Shown one piece after another: positions 44,591 through 56,859 of a DNA stretch of 64,000 nucleotides. The position numbers and the translations under genes are program-made. The notes under the pieces are model-generated. The model saw only the letters and a list, made by a program, of their open reading frames with translations. It did not search any database and was not told the origin of the DNA. The stretch comes from Eleusine coracana subsp. coracana (Eukaryota > Streptophyta > Magnoliopsida > Poales > Poaceae): contig CM064424.1 in NCBI GenBank assembly GCA_032690845.1, forward strand, positions 44,653,511 to 44,717,510, given 5' to 3'. Position 1 is the stretch's first letter, and every line of letters begins with the position of its first letter.

Positions 44591-45755
44591 TGAGGACCAA
44601 GAAGGCGACCAGAGGGGGGGGTGAATGGGAGCCAACCAAAATTCTCCAAGAGAACTTGGCCTATATCCCAAAAACAACCCAAGCCAACCCCCGAACCGAT
44701 CACCAAGACTACACACACCAACTAATGGTGTACTAGTCCTAGGAGTGATCAACCACAGCAAGAAATACAGCAGAAACAAAAAGGAAACAGAAGAGACTCA
44801 AGATAGTCAAAACCTCACAAAATGCACCTTACTGAACCACCACCGATAGTGCCGATCTGGCCCATCGGCAGTGCTGGTGCAGGGTTCTGAGACCCACCGG
44901 CAGTGCCGGTCCTGGTCGTCAGCAGTGCCGATCGACCCCGAAGGAACAACAGAAACTTTTGGGAATTTGGCAAATCTTCTCCAAAACCTAACCAAATGAA
45001 CTCCAAATGATGCGATTTTTGGACCAGTGAATCCTCATCACATCACGACCCTAATCCTAGAAAATCATCTCAATTGACTCAAAGAATCATCACTAATTTC
45101 AGATCTTGTGCCAAGAACACCAAAAGGGGAAACTTGAGAAATCCTTCAAATTGAAGGTGCTAGAGCTATTGATTCGGTCAAGGATCGCCACCGGTTTTGA
45201 GGCCCAAACCAGGAAACCGCCTTGCACGCTTCTCAAAGCATGACTTCTCGATGTCGATGTGTGTCACCTTGTCCCGCGATCCTGACCACCGGCAAGTCTC
45301 TCCCAGTCCCTGTCCATCGGGCCCCCTTGTCACTTGCACCGGCATCCCGTTCGCCTTGACTTGGTCACCATGGCGTCTTCATGATCACCATGGTTTTGAG
45401 GCTCAACTGCGAAACCGTCCGTGCTTCTTGCCTCTCCACGTGTACGGTGTGTATCACCCTTGACTTCACCCGGCATCCTGATCGTCTGGCCCCAAGTCCC
45501 CTACTTGTGCCCGATCCTCTTGCTGTTGACCGCCAAGTCGACTCTAGTGACCTACACATCATGAGACAAGCAAACACATTTCCCATCTCCTGCAATATCA
45601 CCAATATCTCCATCAACTCCGGTTAGTCATAACCATGATATGCAAACTCATGCAATCCCTAGATTCCCGTATTTCAACTCAAACATCAATTCCGCTCAAG
45701 TCAATTACTCATCACAAATATACCAAACCATGGCACATATCCACATGGTTTCTCA
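44591..45755 (-). repeat. 3' LTR of the inner Sirevirus (internally deleted)
   Basis: 1165 bp, starting TGAGAAACCATGTGG (45755 downward) after the PPT. Compared with the 5' LTR it lacks about 610 bp; the join is at about 45184 ('gtcaaggat' to 'cgccaccgg'). At its outer end it reads TGAGGACC where the 5' LTR has TGAAGGACC. It carries CGGCAGTGCCGG-type palindromes (44840-44935). Confidence 0.88.
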
Positions 45756-47106
45756 ATCTCCCCCTTGATGAGTACATTGATAACACCAAATGCACAAAGA
45801 TTAGAGATTGAAATATGAAGCCGAATAAGCACATCCAAATGGCTAAACCCAAAGAAAAGGTGAAAGCAAGCCATCTAGCAAAGTAGGGATCACAAAACCA
45901 AGAGTTGGCAAAGAAAGCAACTTGAGACGCAAAGAATGTGAAAAGCGCAAGAAAACGCTCAAGATCATGATATTCTCCCCCTCAAGTTGTGGTAGGTTTC
46001 AGGTAGTGCAAAATGGATCATATAAGTTTCTTAGCATTATTTGTGCATGACCCCAAAATTTTCTCCCCCTTTGGCAATGAACTCATCAAAGAGGCAAAAG
46101 AACAAGCAAACATGCAATGCATAAAAATGCAAACCTACGGAGCTTCAACAATTATGTAAACAAGCATTTAACTTTGCTAGCCATAAATATAGAGCCATGA
46201 AGTGTAAAAGCAATAGCTCCCAATCATGCAAAGATCAAAAATAGATAGCAAGACATAAACACCAAGAGCTATACAAGCTAAGCATAAAGATTGAGTAGCT
46301 TAGATAGAATCAAATTTTGCTTATCATGAGAAAATCTGCCACCACATGTATATGTACTCCCATCCAAGGCAAAACAAGCACCAAGTGAATCAAAAGGATA
46401 CTAGCCAGTCTCAATCTCAACTAGGACAACAGGCATTCGCAGAAAATGAGTTGTACAAACGCTCACATATGAAATAGAGACTCAATTGATCAAGTGATTA
46501 TTGTTTATCCTCATGTGTCCTCTTATCCATGCGGAGGGTCGCACGACTGGGTACAACAAACACCCCGAGGCTTCAAATCATAATGTTTGGATTTAGCATT
46601 ATGAGTAATTCTTGATCAAAGCACTTAGCAGATTTTTCAAGATTATGCACAAGACAAAAGAGCATGCCTTTGCGGCAAAAGGAACACATGTTTCCACACT
46701 GTTACATCATGAGCTAAACATTTGCAAAGCCTTCCATGTCGCAAACACAAGGTGCCAAAGCCAAGACATCCTCTAGACTAGCCTCAATGCAAGTTCCAAC
46801 AAAGATAAAAGCAATTATACACATGGTGAGCAAGTTTTAGCAAGATTAGATCATAAGGTTCACAAGAAGCTCAGTTTACCTTTAAGATTAGCAAGTTGCT
46901 CACATGAGTCTATAACAGGCCATCTAGAAAATCTAAGCATGAGAAATTACCATCACATTCACACAACTTAGCTCAAGCTCAATCATAGCAAAGAGAAATG
47001 CAAGAAAGCATAAGAATCAAAGCTCATCTACCAACGCATATATTACATATGAGATGCAGTGCGAAAATGGTAAGATACATCTATACAAGTGAACACCAAC
47101 TCCCCC
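45756..47106 (-). other. Inner Sirevirus tail with multiple polypurine tracts
   Basis: Non-coding region between RNase H and the 3' LTR. On the minus strand CAAGGGGGAGAT (45767-45756) is the LTR-adjacent PPT. Further tracts of the AGGGGGAG type occur at about 45986-45973, 46073-46062 and 47110-47099. Multiple PPTs are a described hallmark of Sirevirus genomes. No env-like ORF is recognised. Confidence 0.75.
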
Positions 47107-48798
47107 TCAAATGATGCCATAAGGATGACAAACACCAAGTTCCCCCCGAAGAAAAGCATGTCTCGAAGCATCTAGGGGCTTAGTGAGGATATCAGCTAGT
47201 TGGTTTCTGGTGTCCATGTATTTGAGCTCAACATCCCCTTTCTCAATATTGTCTCTCAGGAAGTGGAATCGCACATTGATGTGTTTAACCTTACCATGTT
47301 CGACTGGGTTTTTTGCTAAGCATATGGCACTGGAGTTATCACACATGAGTGGAACACCCTTAAAAGTTAACCCATAGTCTCTCATGGTAGACACAATCCA
47401 TAGTATTTGTGAGTAGCAGCTAGCAGCAGCAACATAATCAGCCTCTATGGTGGATTGGGCAACACTCGATTGCTTATGAGAAGACTAACAGATCAAAGAA
47501 ATACCCAAGAAATGGCAAGTACTAGAAGTGCTCTTCCTATTAATTCTACACCCAGTGAAGTCCACATCCGAATACCCAATAAGATCAAGAGATGAGATGC
47601 AGAGTACCAAAGACCAAACTCAAGGGTGTATTTGAGATACCTGAAGATGCGCTTGATAGCCTTGCGATGAGTCACCCTTGGGGAAGCTTGAAAACGAGCA
47701 CAAAGACACACCGCAAAGTGTATGTCAGATCTTGTCGCTATCAGGTACAAGAGGGAGCCAGTCATGCTCCTGTACTCCCTTTGGTCCACCGCTTCATAGT
47801 CTTTATCAGGGTCAAGAGTCGTTGTTGTGGACATTGGTGTAGACAACGGCTTCACATTGACCATGTCAAACTTCTTCAGGAGATCCTTCGTGTACTTGGC
47901 TTGATGTATGAAAGTGCCTTGCTTGCACTGCTTGATTTGAAGCCCAAGAAAGAAGGTGAGCTCTCCCATCATTGACATCTGAAATTCACTTTCCATAGCT
48001 TCCTGAAATCTGGACACAAGAGCATGAGGAACCACCAAAGATGATATCATTCATGTAAATCTGAACCATTAGAAAGTCATTGCCATGCTTGAGAGTGAAC
48101 AAGGTTTTATCAACACACCCCATGACATACCCGCGCTCTAGCAAGAAAGTCTTAAGCCTAGCATACCATGCCCTAGGTGCTTGCTTTAGCCCGTACAAAG
48201 CCTTCTGAAGCTTGTACACACGGTTTGGGTATTTGTGGTGTTCAAAGCCAGGGGGTTGCCTCACATACACTTCTTTCTCTATGAAACCATTTAGAAAAGC
48301 ACTCTTGACATCCATTTGATAAAGTCTAATGCCCTTGGAGGTAGCAAATGCAAGCAAGATCCTAATGGCTTCTATGCGAGCAACAAGAGCAAAGGTTTCA
48401 CCATAATCTAAGCCCTCCACTTTGCTAAAACCTTGAGCAACTAGCCTAGCCTTGTTTCTCACAACCTCACCATCCTCCCCATGTTTGTTTTTGAACACCC
48501 ACTTGGTTCCTATGATATTGATATTTTTGGGAGGCTCTACAAGGGTCCAGACTTTGTTTCTCTCAAAGTTTTCCAACTCCTCATGGATGGCATTAACCCA
48601 ATGTTCATCAGATAGTGCATGTCCAACATTCTGGGGTTTAAAGGTTGCAACAAAGAGAGAATTGGTAAACAAAGCAAGATGTGCAGACCTTGACCTTGTT
48701 GTCCTCTCATAGAGATTACCGATCATATGTTGAGGTGGATGTTGATGCTGAATGTGGTGAGGAGCCTCTCTCACAGAGTGTACCTCCCCCTCAACCAC
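47107..48798 (-). pseudogene. Inner Sirevirus RT and RNase H
   Basis: The minus-strand frame 48798-47986 holds the copia RT: 'TKWVFKNKHGEDGEVVRNKA', 'MDVKSAFLNG', 'LYGLKQAPRAWY', and the active-site region reading 'IYMNDIIFGGS'. The usual YVDD is YMND here, so one catalytic Asp is Asn. A frameshift leads to 48050-47493 ('MMGELTFFLGLQIKQ', 'SMTGSLLYLIATRSDI') and, after more breaks, RNase H (47394-47107: 'KHINVRFHFLRDNIEKGDVE', 'NQLADILTKPLD'). It is inactive on the evidence of the active-site change alone. Confidence 0.9.
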
Positions 48799-48927
48799 AG
48801 CTGGAGCTCGCTCGACAGCTGCTGAAGTCGATGTAGAAGCTTCGAGACCCTCTGCTGGAGTAGTGGTAGCAGCAGGAACAAGCTCAGATGAGAGATAAAG
48901 TGAATCATTGTCATCATCATCAAAGCC

Positions 48928-50255
48928 CTATAGGTCCTCTTCTATAAAGATGCTTTCCTTCAGCTCCTTGTCACTTGCAGACTCAATCACATTCCTTGCA
49001 CAAGAGTTTGATTCATCAAAGGTTACATCATAGGACTCTACGATGGTGTTAGTCTCTAAATTCAAAACTCTGTAGGAATGACCATGAAGAGAGTAACCAA
49101 GAAATATGCCATCGGAAGATCTCAACTCAAACTTATCAAGATTACCACGCTTGAGAATAAAGCACTTGCAACCAAAGGCATGTAAATGAGAAACCGAGAG
49201 CTTTCTCCCAAAACGCAGCTCATAAGAAGTCACATTAAGAATTGAGCGCAAGAAAATCTGATTGGAAACATAGCAAGCAATGCTAATGGCCTCAGCCCAG
49301 AACCGCCTTGGAGTCCTATGCTCATCGAGCATCGTCCGGGCCATCTCCACAGGGTTCTGTTCTTTCTTTCGACCACTCCGTTCTGCTAGGGAACACGAGG
49401 TGCTGAAAACTGATGCTCAATACCATGCTCAAGACAGAAAGCATCAAAGGAGGAGTTCTTGAACTCGGTGCCATTATCACTATGGATTGCTCGTAATGCA
49501 CCAGGGAGTTCCTTGAACAACCTTAAAGCTAAGCTCCGAAAGTGATGAAACACTTCACCCTTGCTCTCAAGAAAGTAAACCCAAGAGTAGTGAGAATAGT
49601 CATCAACAATCACAAGAACATACCACTTCCCACCTGCCGAACGAACCCGAGAAGGACCAACAGTGTCCATGTGAAGCAACTCTCCAGGGCGTTCAGTCAT
49701 CACCAAATTGATTGATGGATGAGAAGCGACAATCATTTTTCTATGACGACAAGGAGCACAAACCAAATCCTTATCAAATTTGAGCTTAGGCAATCCTCGG
49801 ATCAAACCTAGGCCACTCAAGTGACATAACAAGTCAAAGCTCATGTGACCCAGTCTCCTATGCCATTTCTAGAGCTCAGAAGAAGATTGAGCAAACAAGC
49901 ACTTGTGAGAACCAGGAGAACTAGCAAAATCAGCCTGAAAAACTATGCCAATACGAGAAATCCCACAAACCAAGGAACCACTCGAATCAAGAACACAAGA
50001 AGCATTCGACTTAAAGCGCACTTCCAAACCAACATCAAGAAGCTGAGAGAGAGAGAGGAGATTGTACTTGAGATACTCAACCAAACCAACATCCTTGAGA
50101 GTGAATTTTTCATTTACCTTTACCGTGCCTCTTGCCTTCACTCTCCCTCTCTTGTCATCTCCAAAGGTCACATACTCCTGGCGCCTCAAGGGAGTGAGGC
50201 TGGAGAACCACTTTGCATCTCCGGTCATGTGGAGCGAACACCCGGAGTCCATCAA
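48928..50255 (-). pseudogene. Inner Sirevirus protease and integrase
   Basis: 50255-49869 begins with the copia protease motif 'MDSGCSLHMTG' and ends in the GAG-pre-integrase zone. 49844-49386 carries integrase: 'HLSGLGLIRGLPKLKFDKDL' with C-x2-C, 'GELLHMDTVGPSRVRSAGG' and 'IHSDNGTEFKNSSFDAFCLE' with core Asp residues. A TAG replaces Gln in the 'QNG' motif and a 1-nt change disrupts the ERK motif carrying the catalytic Glu. 49350-48928 continues the integrase C-terminus ('RRFWAEAISIACYVSNQIFL', 'HAFGCKCFIL'). Confidence 0.88.
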
Positions 50256-50383
50256 CCATTTTTTCTCGAGGCCTCCACCTGCTGCCTACAAAGAACAAGA
50301 AGGGAAAGTCGATGGCTCAGTGTTGGGGTTACTCAAAAAGCATTTGGGAATCTAGCACTTAACCATACGACCGGTAGTAGTCA

Positions 50384-52737
50384 TCACAGTTCTTTGCACA
50401 TTATCATTCGAACGTGTAGGACGAGAACCATGATGGGGAAAACGTGGCTTGTCAAAAAGTCTCGACTCAACCCTTGGGTGTGAGGATAGAAGTCATCAGT
50501 GTTAAAGCTAAATCCACGCGGATGATGCTCACCACGATGGGGAAAACATGGGGTGCCATATAAGGAATGACCATGTCCATGATAGGCACGAGAAAAAGAG
50601 CGAGGCTGAAAGTCAACAAAATCATCATAAAAAGCATCCCTAGTCAACTCAGCTTGCTTCCTCTCAATCCTCTTATGCCTATAACAGAATTCATCCAAGT
50701 GGCCCTTGCGACCATAAAACGTCCAAATGTAGACACCCTTAGGATTAGGCTTGGTTTGCATTGCAGGCTTGGGTTTTGGCTTCTCTGTTTGCTTTGGGTG
50801 GAAGGAGGGTTTTGGATTGGGTGGATAGTATGTGTCAATGGGTTTGATGGTGTTTTCCTCATCCTTATAGCTGGAGCGAGAAACAAACTTACCCACATTC
50901 TCACTCTCCTTGTGACACCTCTCAAATCCCAAGCCCAAGTTATAGGTTGACCTAGAAGCACTCTCCTTCACCCTTGCCAAGTCACTCTCAATCTTTTCCT
51001 CACTCACTAGGGTTCTCTAGAGCCTAGAAACAAGATAGTCATTTTCCTAAACTAGGACTTTGTTTTCCTCCCTAGTGATTACTAGCTTGTCCTTAAGAGA
51101 CACACACACCTCACATGGTGGTGGAAAGACCTTAGAGCGAGTCTCAATGAGCAGCTTGGACTCAAGCTCTTTAACTTTGAGGGACTGAGTTTCCAACTCA
51201 TCTATGAGCTTGGGGCACTTCTGACATGCACCCAAAAGAGTTGGTCTAGCTTTGAATTCATCAAGCTCCTTGAGGACACTCTCAAGCTGACTGGCAACTT
51301 GAGCATGCACACTCTCTCTCTGACTCAGATCATTCATCACAACTTGAAAAGACTCACACTCTACAATCATGTCGTCCTTAGAAGCATAGACCTAAGCGAA
51401 GCAATTTCAAAATTAGCACTCTCCAACTTAGACTTAAGCTCTCTACTCTCATGAACAGCACTGTGAAGCTTATCATCTTGCAAGAGCAGAACATCACGCA
51501 AATGATCAAGTTCAGAAGAGAGCTCATCAAGAGTGGGAGGTACCTCGCTTGTGTCGGAGTCAGATCCAGAGTCGGTGTCGTGGTCGTTATTTGCCATGAA
51601 GCAAAGCCCAGTGAAATCATCCTTCCTCTTGACTCGTGGCTTCTCAACCTCCTCCTCCGAGCTTGTAAGGCCTTCGCTTGATGTAAGGTTGACATCGCTC
51701 AAGGCGGCAATGTAGGTGCGTGCAATGGCCTTGGCGAACTTCTTGGAGTTATTGCCCTTCATGTAGAAGCGGTTCTTCTTCTACTTGAAGTCTACAGTGT
51801 TGTTGTCACGGTACCCAACCTTCTTCTTCTTCTTGGGACAGTCAGCAATGAAGTGTCTCAGGTCACCGCACTCGAAGCAGGTTCTTGAACCACCTCCTCT
51901 TCTCTTCTTCTGGTTGTTGTAGAACTTCCTAAAATTCCTTGTGAGCAAGGACAACTCCTCATTAGGAATGGACTCCATCTGTTCGTTGGAAGCTGCAACA
52001 AGAGAAGACAAAGCAAACTCCAAAGAAGACTTGTCAAGTGAGGGGTTAGTTCCATAAGAAGCACAACTGTGATCACCCTTCTGAGAACTAGAAAGCAAAG
52101 CCATGCTAGAAGCAGGAACAATAAGATTAGGACGAGATTTCCTAGACAGCTCATGAGATTTTAGCTTGCTATACAGTTGCTCACAGTTCAAGGTACCGAA
52201 TTCAGCAATTTCTTCTAGAGCAACAATTTTAACCCCCCAAACATTTTCATCAAGTGAGTACAGCAGTTGCTTAGCTCTATCATTGTAATTGTACACAAGG
52301 TTACCACAAGCCCGCAGGTTGCACACAATTGCCTCAAACCTACGAAAGGTGTCATCTAGTGACTCGTCATGTTTTTGTGCAAAGGTTTGGTACTGTCTAT
52401 TATAAGAATCCTTACACATAGACTTGACTTGGTTGGTACCCTCATGGTAAGTACAAAGCTTAACCCACATAGCATGAGCAGTGTCAAGGTGTGCAACTCT
52501 ATCATATTCACTCCTACCAAGTGCAGAGAGCAGAATATTGACAACTTTGGAGTTGTTCTCATACCTGACTAACTCACGTGCAGATGCAGTGTTCAGGTCC
52601 TGTGGTACAGCATACTCCTGCTCAACAATCTCTCAAATTGCACATCCTAGAGTCAGCAGATATGCCTTGGTCCGCAACTTCCAGTAGGAGAAGTCCTCTC
52701 CATCGAACATCCACATCTTAACAACGTGCTTCTCCAT
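50384..52737 (-). pseudogene. Inner Sirevirus gag with coiled-coil extension
   Basis: The probable start is ATG 52737 ('FDGEDFSYWKLRTKAYLL'). The frame has a TGA at 52635-52633 where Trp is expected, then continues through the UBN2-type region ('QYQTFAQKHDESLDDTFRRF') and an intact knuckle 'CFECGDLRHFIADC'. After a TAG at 51783 the same frame continues to 51367 with an acidic Ser/Asp stretch and heptad-like 'LDELSSELDHLRDVLLLQDD'. Shifted frames carry the rest (51370-51047, coiled-coil; 51007-50384 with a CX2C-like finger). Confidence 0.82.
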
Positions 52738-52786
52738 GTCGCCTTCGGATCACAAAGCTGGTGAAGGTCAACTAGTGATCAAACCA

Positions 52787-52797
52787 GCTCTGATACA
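52787..52797 (-). promoter_or_regulatory. Primer-binding site of the inner Sirevirus
   Basis: On the minus strand TGTATCAGAGC follows the 5' LTR end (...CCTTCA, 52801) after three bases. One base differs from the standard TGGTATCAGAGC of initiator Met-tRNA-primed elements. Confidence 0.8.
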
Positions 52798-52800
52798 ATT

Positions 52801-54579
52801 TGAAGGACCAAGAAGGCAACCAGAGGGGGGGGGGGTTGAATGGGAGCCAATCAAAATTCTCCAAGAGAACTTGGCCTATATCCCAAAAACAACCCAAGCC
52901 AACCTCCGAACCGATCACCAAGACTACACACACCAACTAGTGGTTTACTAGTCCTAGGAGTGATCAATCACAGCAAGAAACACAATAGAAACAAAAAGGA
53001 AACATCAGAGACTCGAGATAGTAAAAAACCTCACAAACTACACCTTACTGAACCATCACTGGCAGTGCCGATCAGGACCATCGGTAGTGCCAGTTGGCCC
53101 CATCGACAGTGCTGATCTGGCCCATCAGCAGTGCTGGTGTGGGGTTCTGAGACCCACCGGTAGTGCCGGTCCTGGTCATCGGCAGTGCCAATCGACCCCG
53201 ATAGAACAGCAGAAACTTTCGGGAATTTGGCAAATCTTCTCCAAAACCTAACCAAACAAACTCCAAATGATGCAATTTTTGGACCAGTGAATCCTCATCA
53301 CATCACGACCCTAATCCTAGAAAATCATCTCAATTGACTCAAAGAATCATCACAAATTTCAGGTCTTGTGCCGAGAACTCTGGAAGGGAAAACTTGAGAA
53401 ATCCTTCAAATCAAAGGTGCTAGAGCTATTGATTCGGTCAAGGATTCATAGAGGATTGTTCTAGCTCATCCTAGCAACAAGTTTCTCAAGAAATCCGAGC
53501 CAAAAACTCGTCCAAAAATGAGATCGAAAATCACCACGAAAATAGCTCCAAAAATAGGAAAAAGGGAATTTCGGGATTCAAGTGAAGAGGGAAATCTTGA
53601 GCACGAAAATACTTCTCATATCATAGAAAGGTGCTTACAAGATCCATAGGTACAAGGCTAGGAAGCCACCCTCTTCCTCCCACTATTTGGAAGAGCAAGA
53701 GATGTCTCACACACACCCTTTCCTCTCCTCTAAAACATGAAGTCCTCTCCTAGCACTTTGAATAGAGTCCTAACACATGGCTAATGGAAAGGGAGGCCCC
53801 TCTCCCACTAGCCACACCTCTCCTTATATAGGCCCAGGGTCTATTGTCCACATGGCCATTCTACCCTTGACCTACATAACACACCCACCGACCACCGGGG
53901 GCATAACCGTCCATCTTTTTCCTCATCGCCCGAATGCCATCGGACGCTTCACGTCTTTGCTTCATCTCGAAGCAAGATCCATGATGGTGCCACTTGCACC
54001 ACCAACCACCGCCACCGGTTTTAAGGCCCAAACAGGGAAACCGCCTTACACGCTTCTCAAAGTGTGACTTCTCGATGTCAACGCGTGTCACCTTGTCCCG
54101 CAATCCTGACCACCGGCAAGTCTCTCCCAGTCCCTGTCCATCGGCCCCCCTTGTCACTTGCACCGGCATCCCGTTCGCCTTGACTTGGTCACCTTGCCGT
54201 CTTCATCATCACCACGGTTTTGAGGCTGAACCGTGAAACCGTCCATGCTTCTTGCCTCTCCACGTGTACGGTGTGGATCACCCTTGACTTCATCCGGCAT
54301 CCCGATCGTCTGGCCTCAAGTCCCCTACTTGTGCCCGATCCTCTCGCCGTTGACCGCCAAGTCGACTCCGGTGACCTACACATCATGAGACAAGCAAACA
54401 CATTTCTCATCTCCTGCAATATCACCAATATCTCCACTAACTCTAGTTAGTCATAACCATGATATGCAAACCCATGCAATCCCTGAATTCCCGCATTTCA
54501 ACTCAAACATCAACTCCGCTCAAGTCAATTACTCATCATAAATATAGCAAACCATGGCACATATCCACATGGTTTCTCA
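52801..54579 (-). repeat. 5' LTR of the inner Sirevirus
   Basis: 1779 bp, TGAGAAACC (54579 downward) to CCTTCA (52801). It contains two internal tandem-like units each beginning CCACSGGTTTTRAGGC (about 54010 and 54210) and palindromic CACCGGTAGTGCCGGT-type repeats (53048-53192). It includes a roughly 610-bp segment (about 53448-54007) missing from the 3' LTR. Confidence 0.88.
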
Positions 54580-54621
54580 GACAGGGTGCTTGTACCATAG
54601 CAGTACACCACCTACCAGGCC

Positions 54622-55653
54622 ATGAGGAGGGCCACAGGCACAGACATGGAGCAGTACTTCTCGTACCTGCCCGGACTAGCTGAGCTAGTCACTGCTCCAC
54701 TCAGGTTCAGGGAGGACATGGTCCTCGACTTCTACGTGATGCTGTGGGTTGCCAGAGACCGCTTAGAGTTCTGGTTCTTATTCAGAGGGCAGCCACAGCG
54801 AGTCACCAGGCAAGATCTGATCGCCAACCTAGGACTCCTTGCTTCAGACTTTCAGCTTTACAGGAGTGCCTACAGTACACTGGAGCCACCTCGCAGACCT
54901 CAGGGAGGGAAGCTGCCTTCAGACGACTTCGTGTCAATTGCTTTCCCACCTTCCCACACTCCAGGTTTTGAGAGAGGCCCTGCTAGACTCACTGTAGAGG
55001 CCAAGGTGGTGAGAGCGATAGTCACCAGGACTATCATTCCCAGGTCTGGCTACAAAGAGGAGTTCACGCTTTTACACCAGTGGGCTGTAGCAGCCATCTT
55101 GAGGAGGCAGACCTTTGACTTGGCGGACCTTCTCATTGGGGATATGGAGGAGGTCATTTCTGAGAGGGTTGGAGGATGTCACTTGGTCTATGGGCCCTAT
55201 ATCTGTCATCTCTTGAGGAGGATGGGTCTAGTAATGGAGGAGCAGTATGATGCTTTCACTGAGGTGACCACCAGTTACTCACCTAGAGTCCCCAGGGGAT
55301 CCCAGTCTTCCTCCAGCTAGCACACAGGAGAGGAGGAGGAGGAGTCACCGGTACTTCACGAGCAGGTAGCTCAGCCAGACACGGTGATTCTTGAGTCAGC
55401 CAGTACAGGAGCACCTCCCCCGCCGACAGGTTCGCAGTCTAAGGACACTGTCACAGTGATAGCACTAGCAGGATGGCCGGGTGAGTTTATACAGAGTGTG
55501 TCAGAGGACAGACGTCAGATGATGGAGCTGATCAAAGGACAGGCAGAGCTTCAGCGTCAACAGATGGCCCTTGTCTCCGCTCTAGTGACTCAGATGACGG
55601 AGCTTACTCAGAGGCAGGCTAGTCAGCAGCCAGGACCTTCAGTGTTTCCTTAG
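54622..55653 (+). pseudogene. Env-like ORF of the outer Sirevirus
   Basis: The 232-codon frame (54622-55317) is followed by a TAG and then the same frame to 55653. The N-terminal part ('MEQYFSYLPGLAELVTAPLR', 'RDRLEFWFLFRGQPQRVTRQ', 'TIIPRSGYKEEFTLLHQW') has the layout of the plant-transposon protein domain found in Sirevirus and related env-like ORFs. The C-terminus ('DRRQMMELIKGQAELQRQQM') is coiled-coil prone and Gln-rich. Its position between pol space and 3' LTR fits the env-like ORF. I see no signal peptide or clear transmembrane helix. Function of these proteins is unknown. The single stop and decay downstream suggest a pseudogene. Confidence 0.7.
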
Positions 55654-56859
55654 TTCCAGTAGCTGCAGGCTCAGTCAGGACCCTTCACAACTTTGATGAC
55701 AGCACAGTCCAGCGGACAGACTTTCTCTTCAGCACATCTCTCTCTCGTGTTAGCCTTCTCTGTGTCAATGTTGTTTGTCTTATCCTCACACTCGTCGAGC
55801 TTACAGATGGCAAGACACTCCAGCTTATAGCACGTACCGGTCAGGACTCTGTTCTCAGACATAGTCCACACTACTCGTGCAGACTACCAGACCGCCCTAG
55901 AGACAGCTACAACTTCAGCTCCACCTCTTACTGCCACAGTTTCCACTCTTACTACTCAGGCAGCAGAGGATCATGTCTGTGGAGGTTTCTCTCAGCAGGA
56001 CGTGGCAGATCTCATACTACTCTAGACTTCAGCTCAGGAGACTGCCACAGTCACTACACCAGCACAGGACAGCGGGTCTTAGTCGCCTGTAGACCTTGGT
56101 TTCTTTAAGCAGTAGGATGCTCAGGCGGCACAGGCTCAGGGAGCACAGCAGGATCCACCTCAGCAGCAGCCAGGAGCAGAGCCCACAGAGGACGTCGCTG
56201 CACCACTTTCTTCGATAACGAGCGCTTAGATGTTCATCTTTTCCCGCCTTTTTGGCTTTTTGGTTCTTGTTGCCAAAGAGGGAGAAGACATTAGGTCTAG
56301 GGGGAGTGGGAGTGTGATCTTGTTATGATTGAGAGTAGCTTGTATCTAGGGGGAGCTACAAGGTTTTGGGAGATAAACCATTTGGTTCTTATTTTGAGGA
56401 GTTATTCGTTGTTCGTGGATTGTGATGAGTCATGGATTTCATTCGCTTGTGTTTGACTCATTTTGATCTCACTTGGTTTATTTCCTTTCATATGCAGTGC
56501 TTGTATTTATTGATTAGCTTGTATGCCTGTGTATGATATCATGATGATGAATGCTTGTTTTTAATTCTTGTGTATTGCCATGCTAAGTTGTTGCATCTCA
56601 TCATTTATGCCTTGCATTGCATGTCCTTATGCTTTCATTCAATATATGCTAAGTTGTTGCATGCATGTTTCATCTAGAGTATGCTCTTCACTCTTTTCCA
56701 TATATCTCTAGAGGATGTTTGATTGGGTAGGACCTTATGTGTTTCTCTCATATGTTGTTACGGTTCCTCTCGATCTTTGTGTAGCTTGTTTAGTCCGGTT
56801 ATTCATTAAAGTTTTTCAATTATGTAGTGGTTGTCATCAACCACCAAAAAGAGGGAGAT
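55654..56859 (+). other. Outer Sirevirus tail with polypurine tracts and PPT
   Basis: Decayed env-like C-terminus to about 56220, with Gln/Ala-coding fragments and many stops, then non-coding tail. Purine tracts: AAAGAGGGAGAAG (about 56272-56284), AGGGGGAGTGGG (about 56299-56310), AGGGGGAG (about 56348-56355) and the LTR-adjacent AAAAAGAGGGAGAT (56846-56859), which is the PPT. Confidence 0.75.

Larger units (their letters stand above)
44591..54579 (-). mobile_element. Sirevirus (Ty1/copia), nested, all domains recognisable but broken
   Basis: A minus-strand copia element of about 10 kb: 5' LTR 54579-52801, PBS 52797-52787, gag 52737-50384, protease 50255-, integrase to 48928, RT 48798-, RNase H to 47107, a 1.35-kb tail with several purine tracts, PPT 45767-45756, 3' LTR 45755-44591. 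PR-INT-RT-RH order is copia. Coiled-coil gag extension, repeated purine tracts in the tail and palindromic LTR repeats fit Sireviruses. The flanks GGTTT (44586-44590) and GACAG (54580-54584) are not a target duplication, so one boundary is rearranged. Many stops and frameshifts. Confidence 0.88.

Noticed and set aside
44578..44849. Frames over the inner Sirevirus LTR end on both strands
   Set aside because: Inside LTR sequence and duplicated at 52736-53115, reflecting the repeat rather than a gene.
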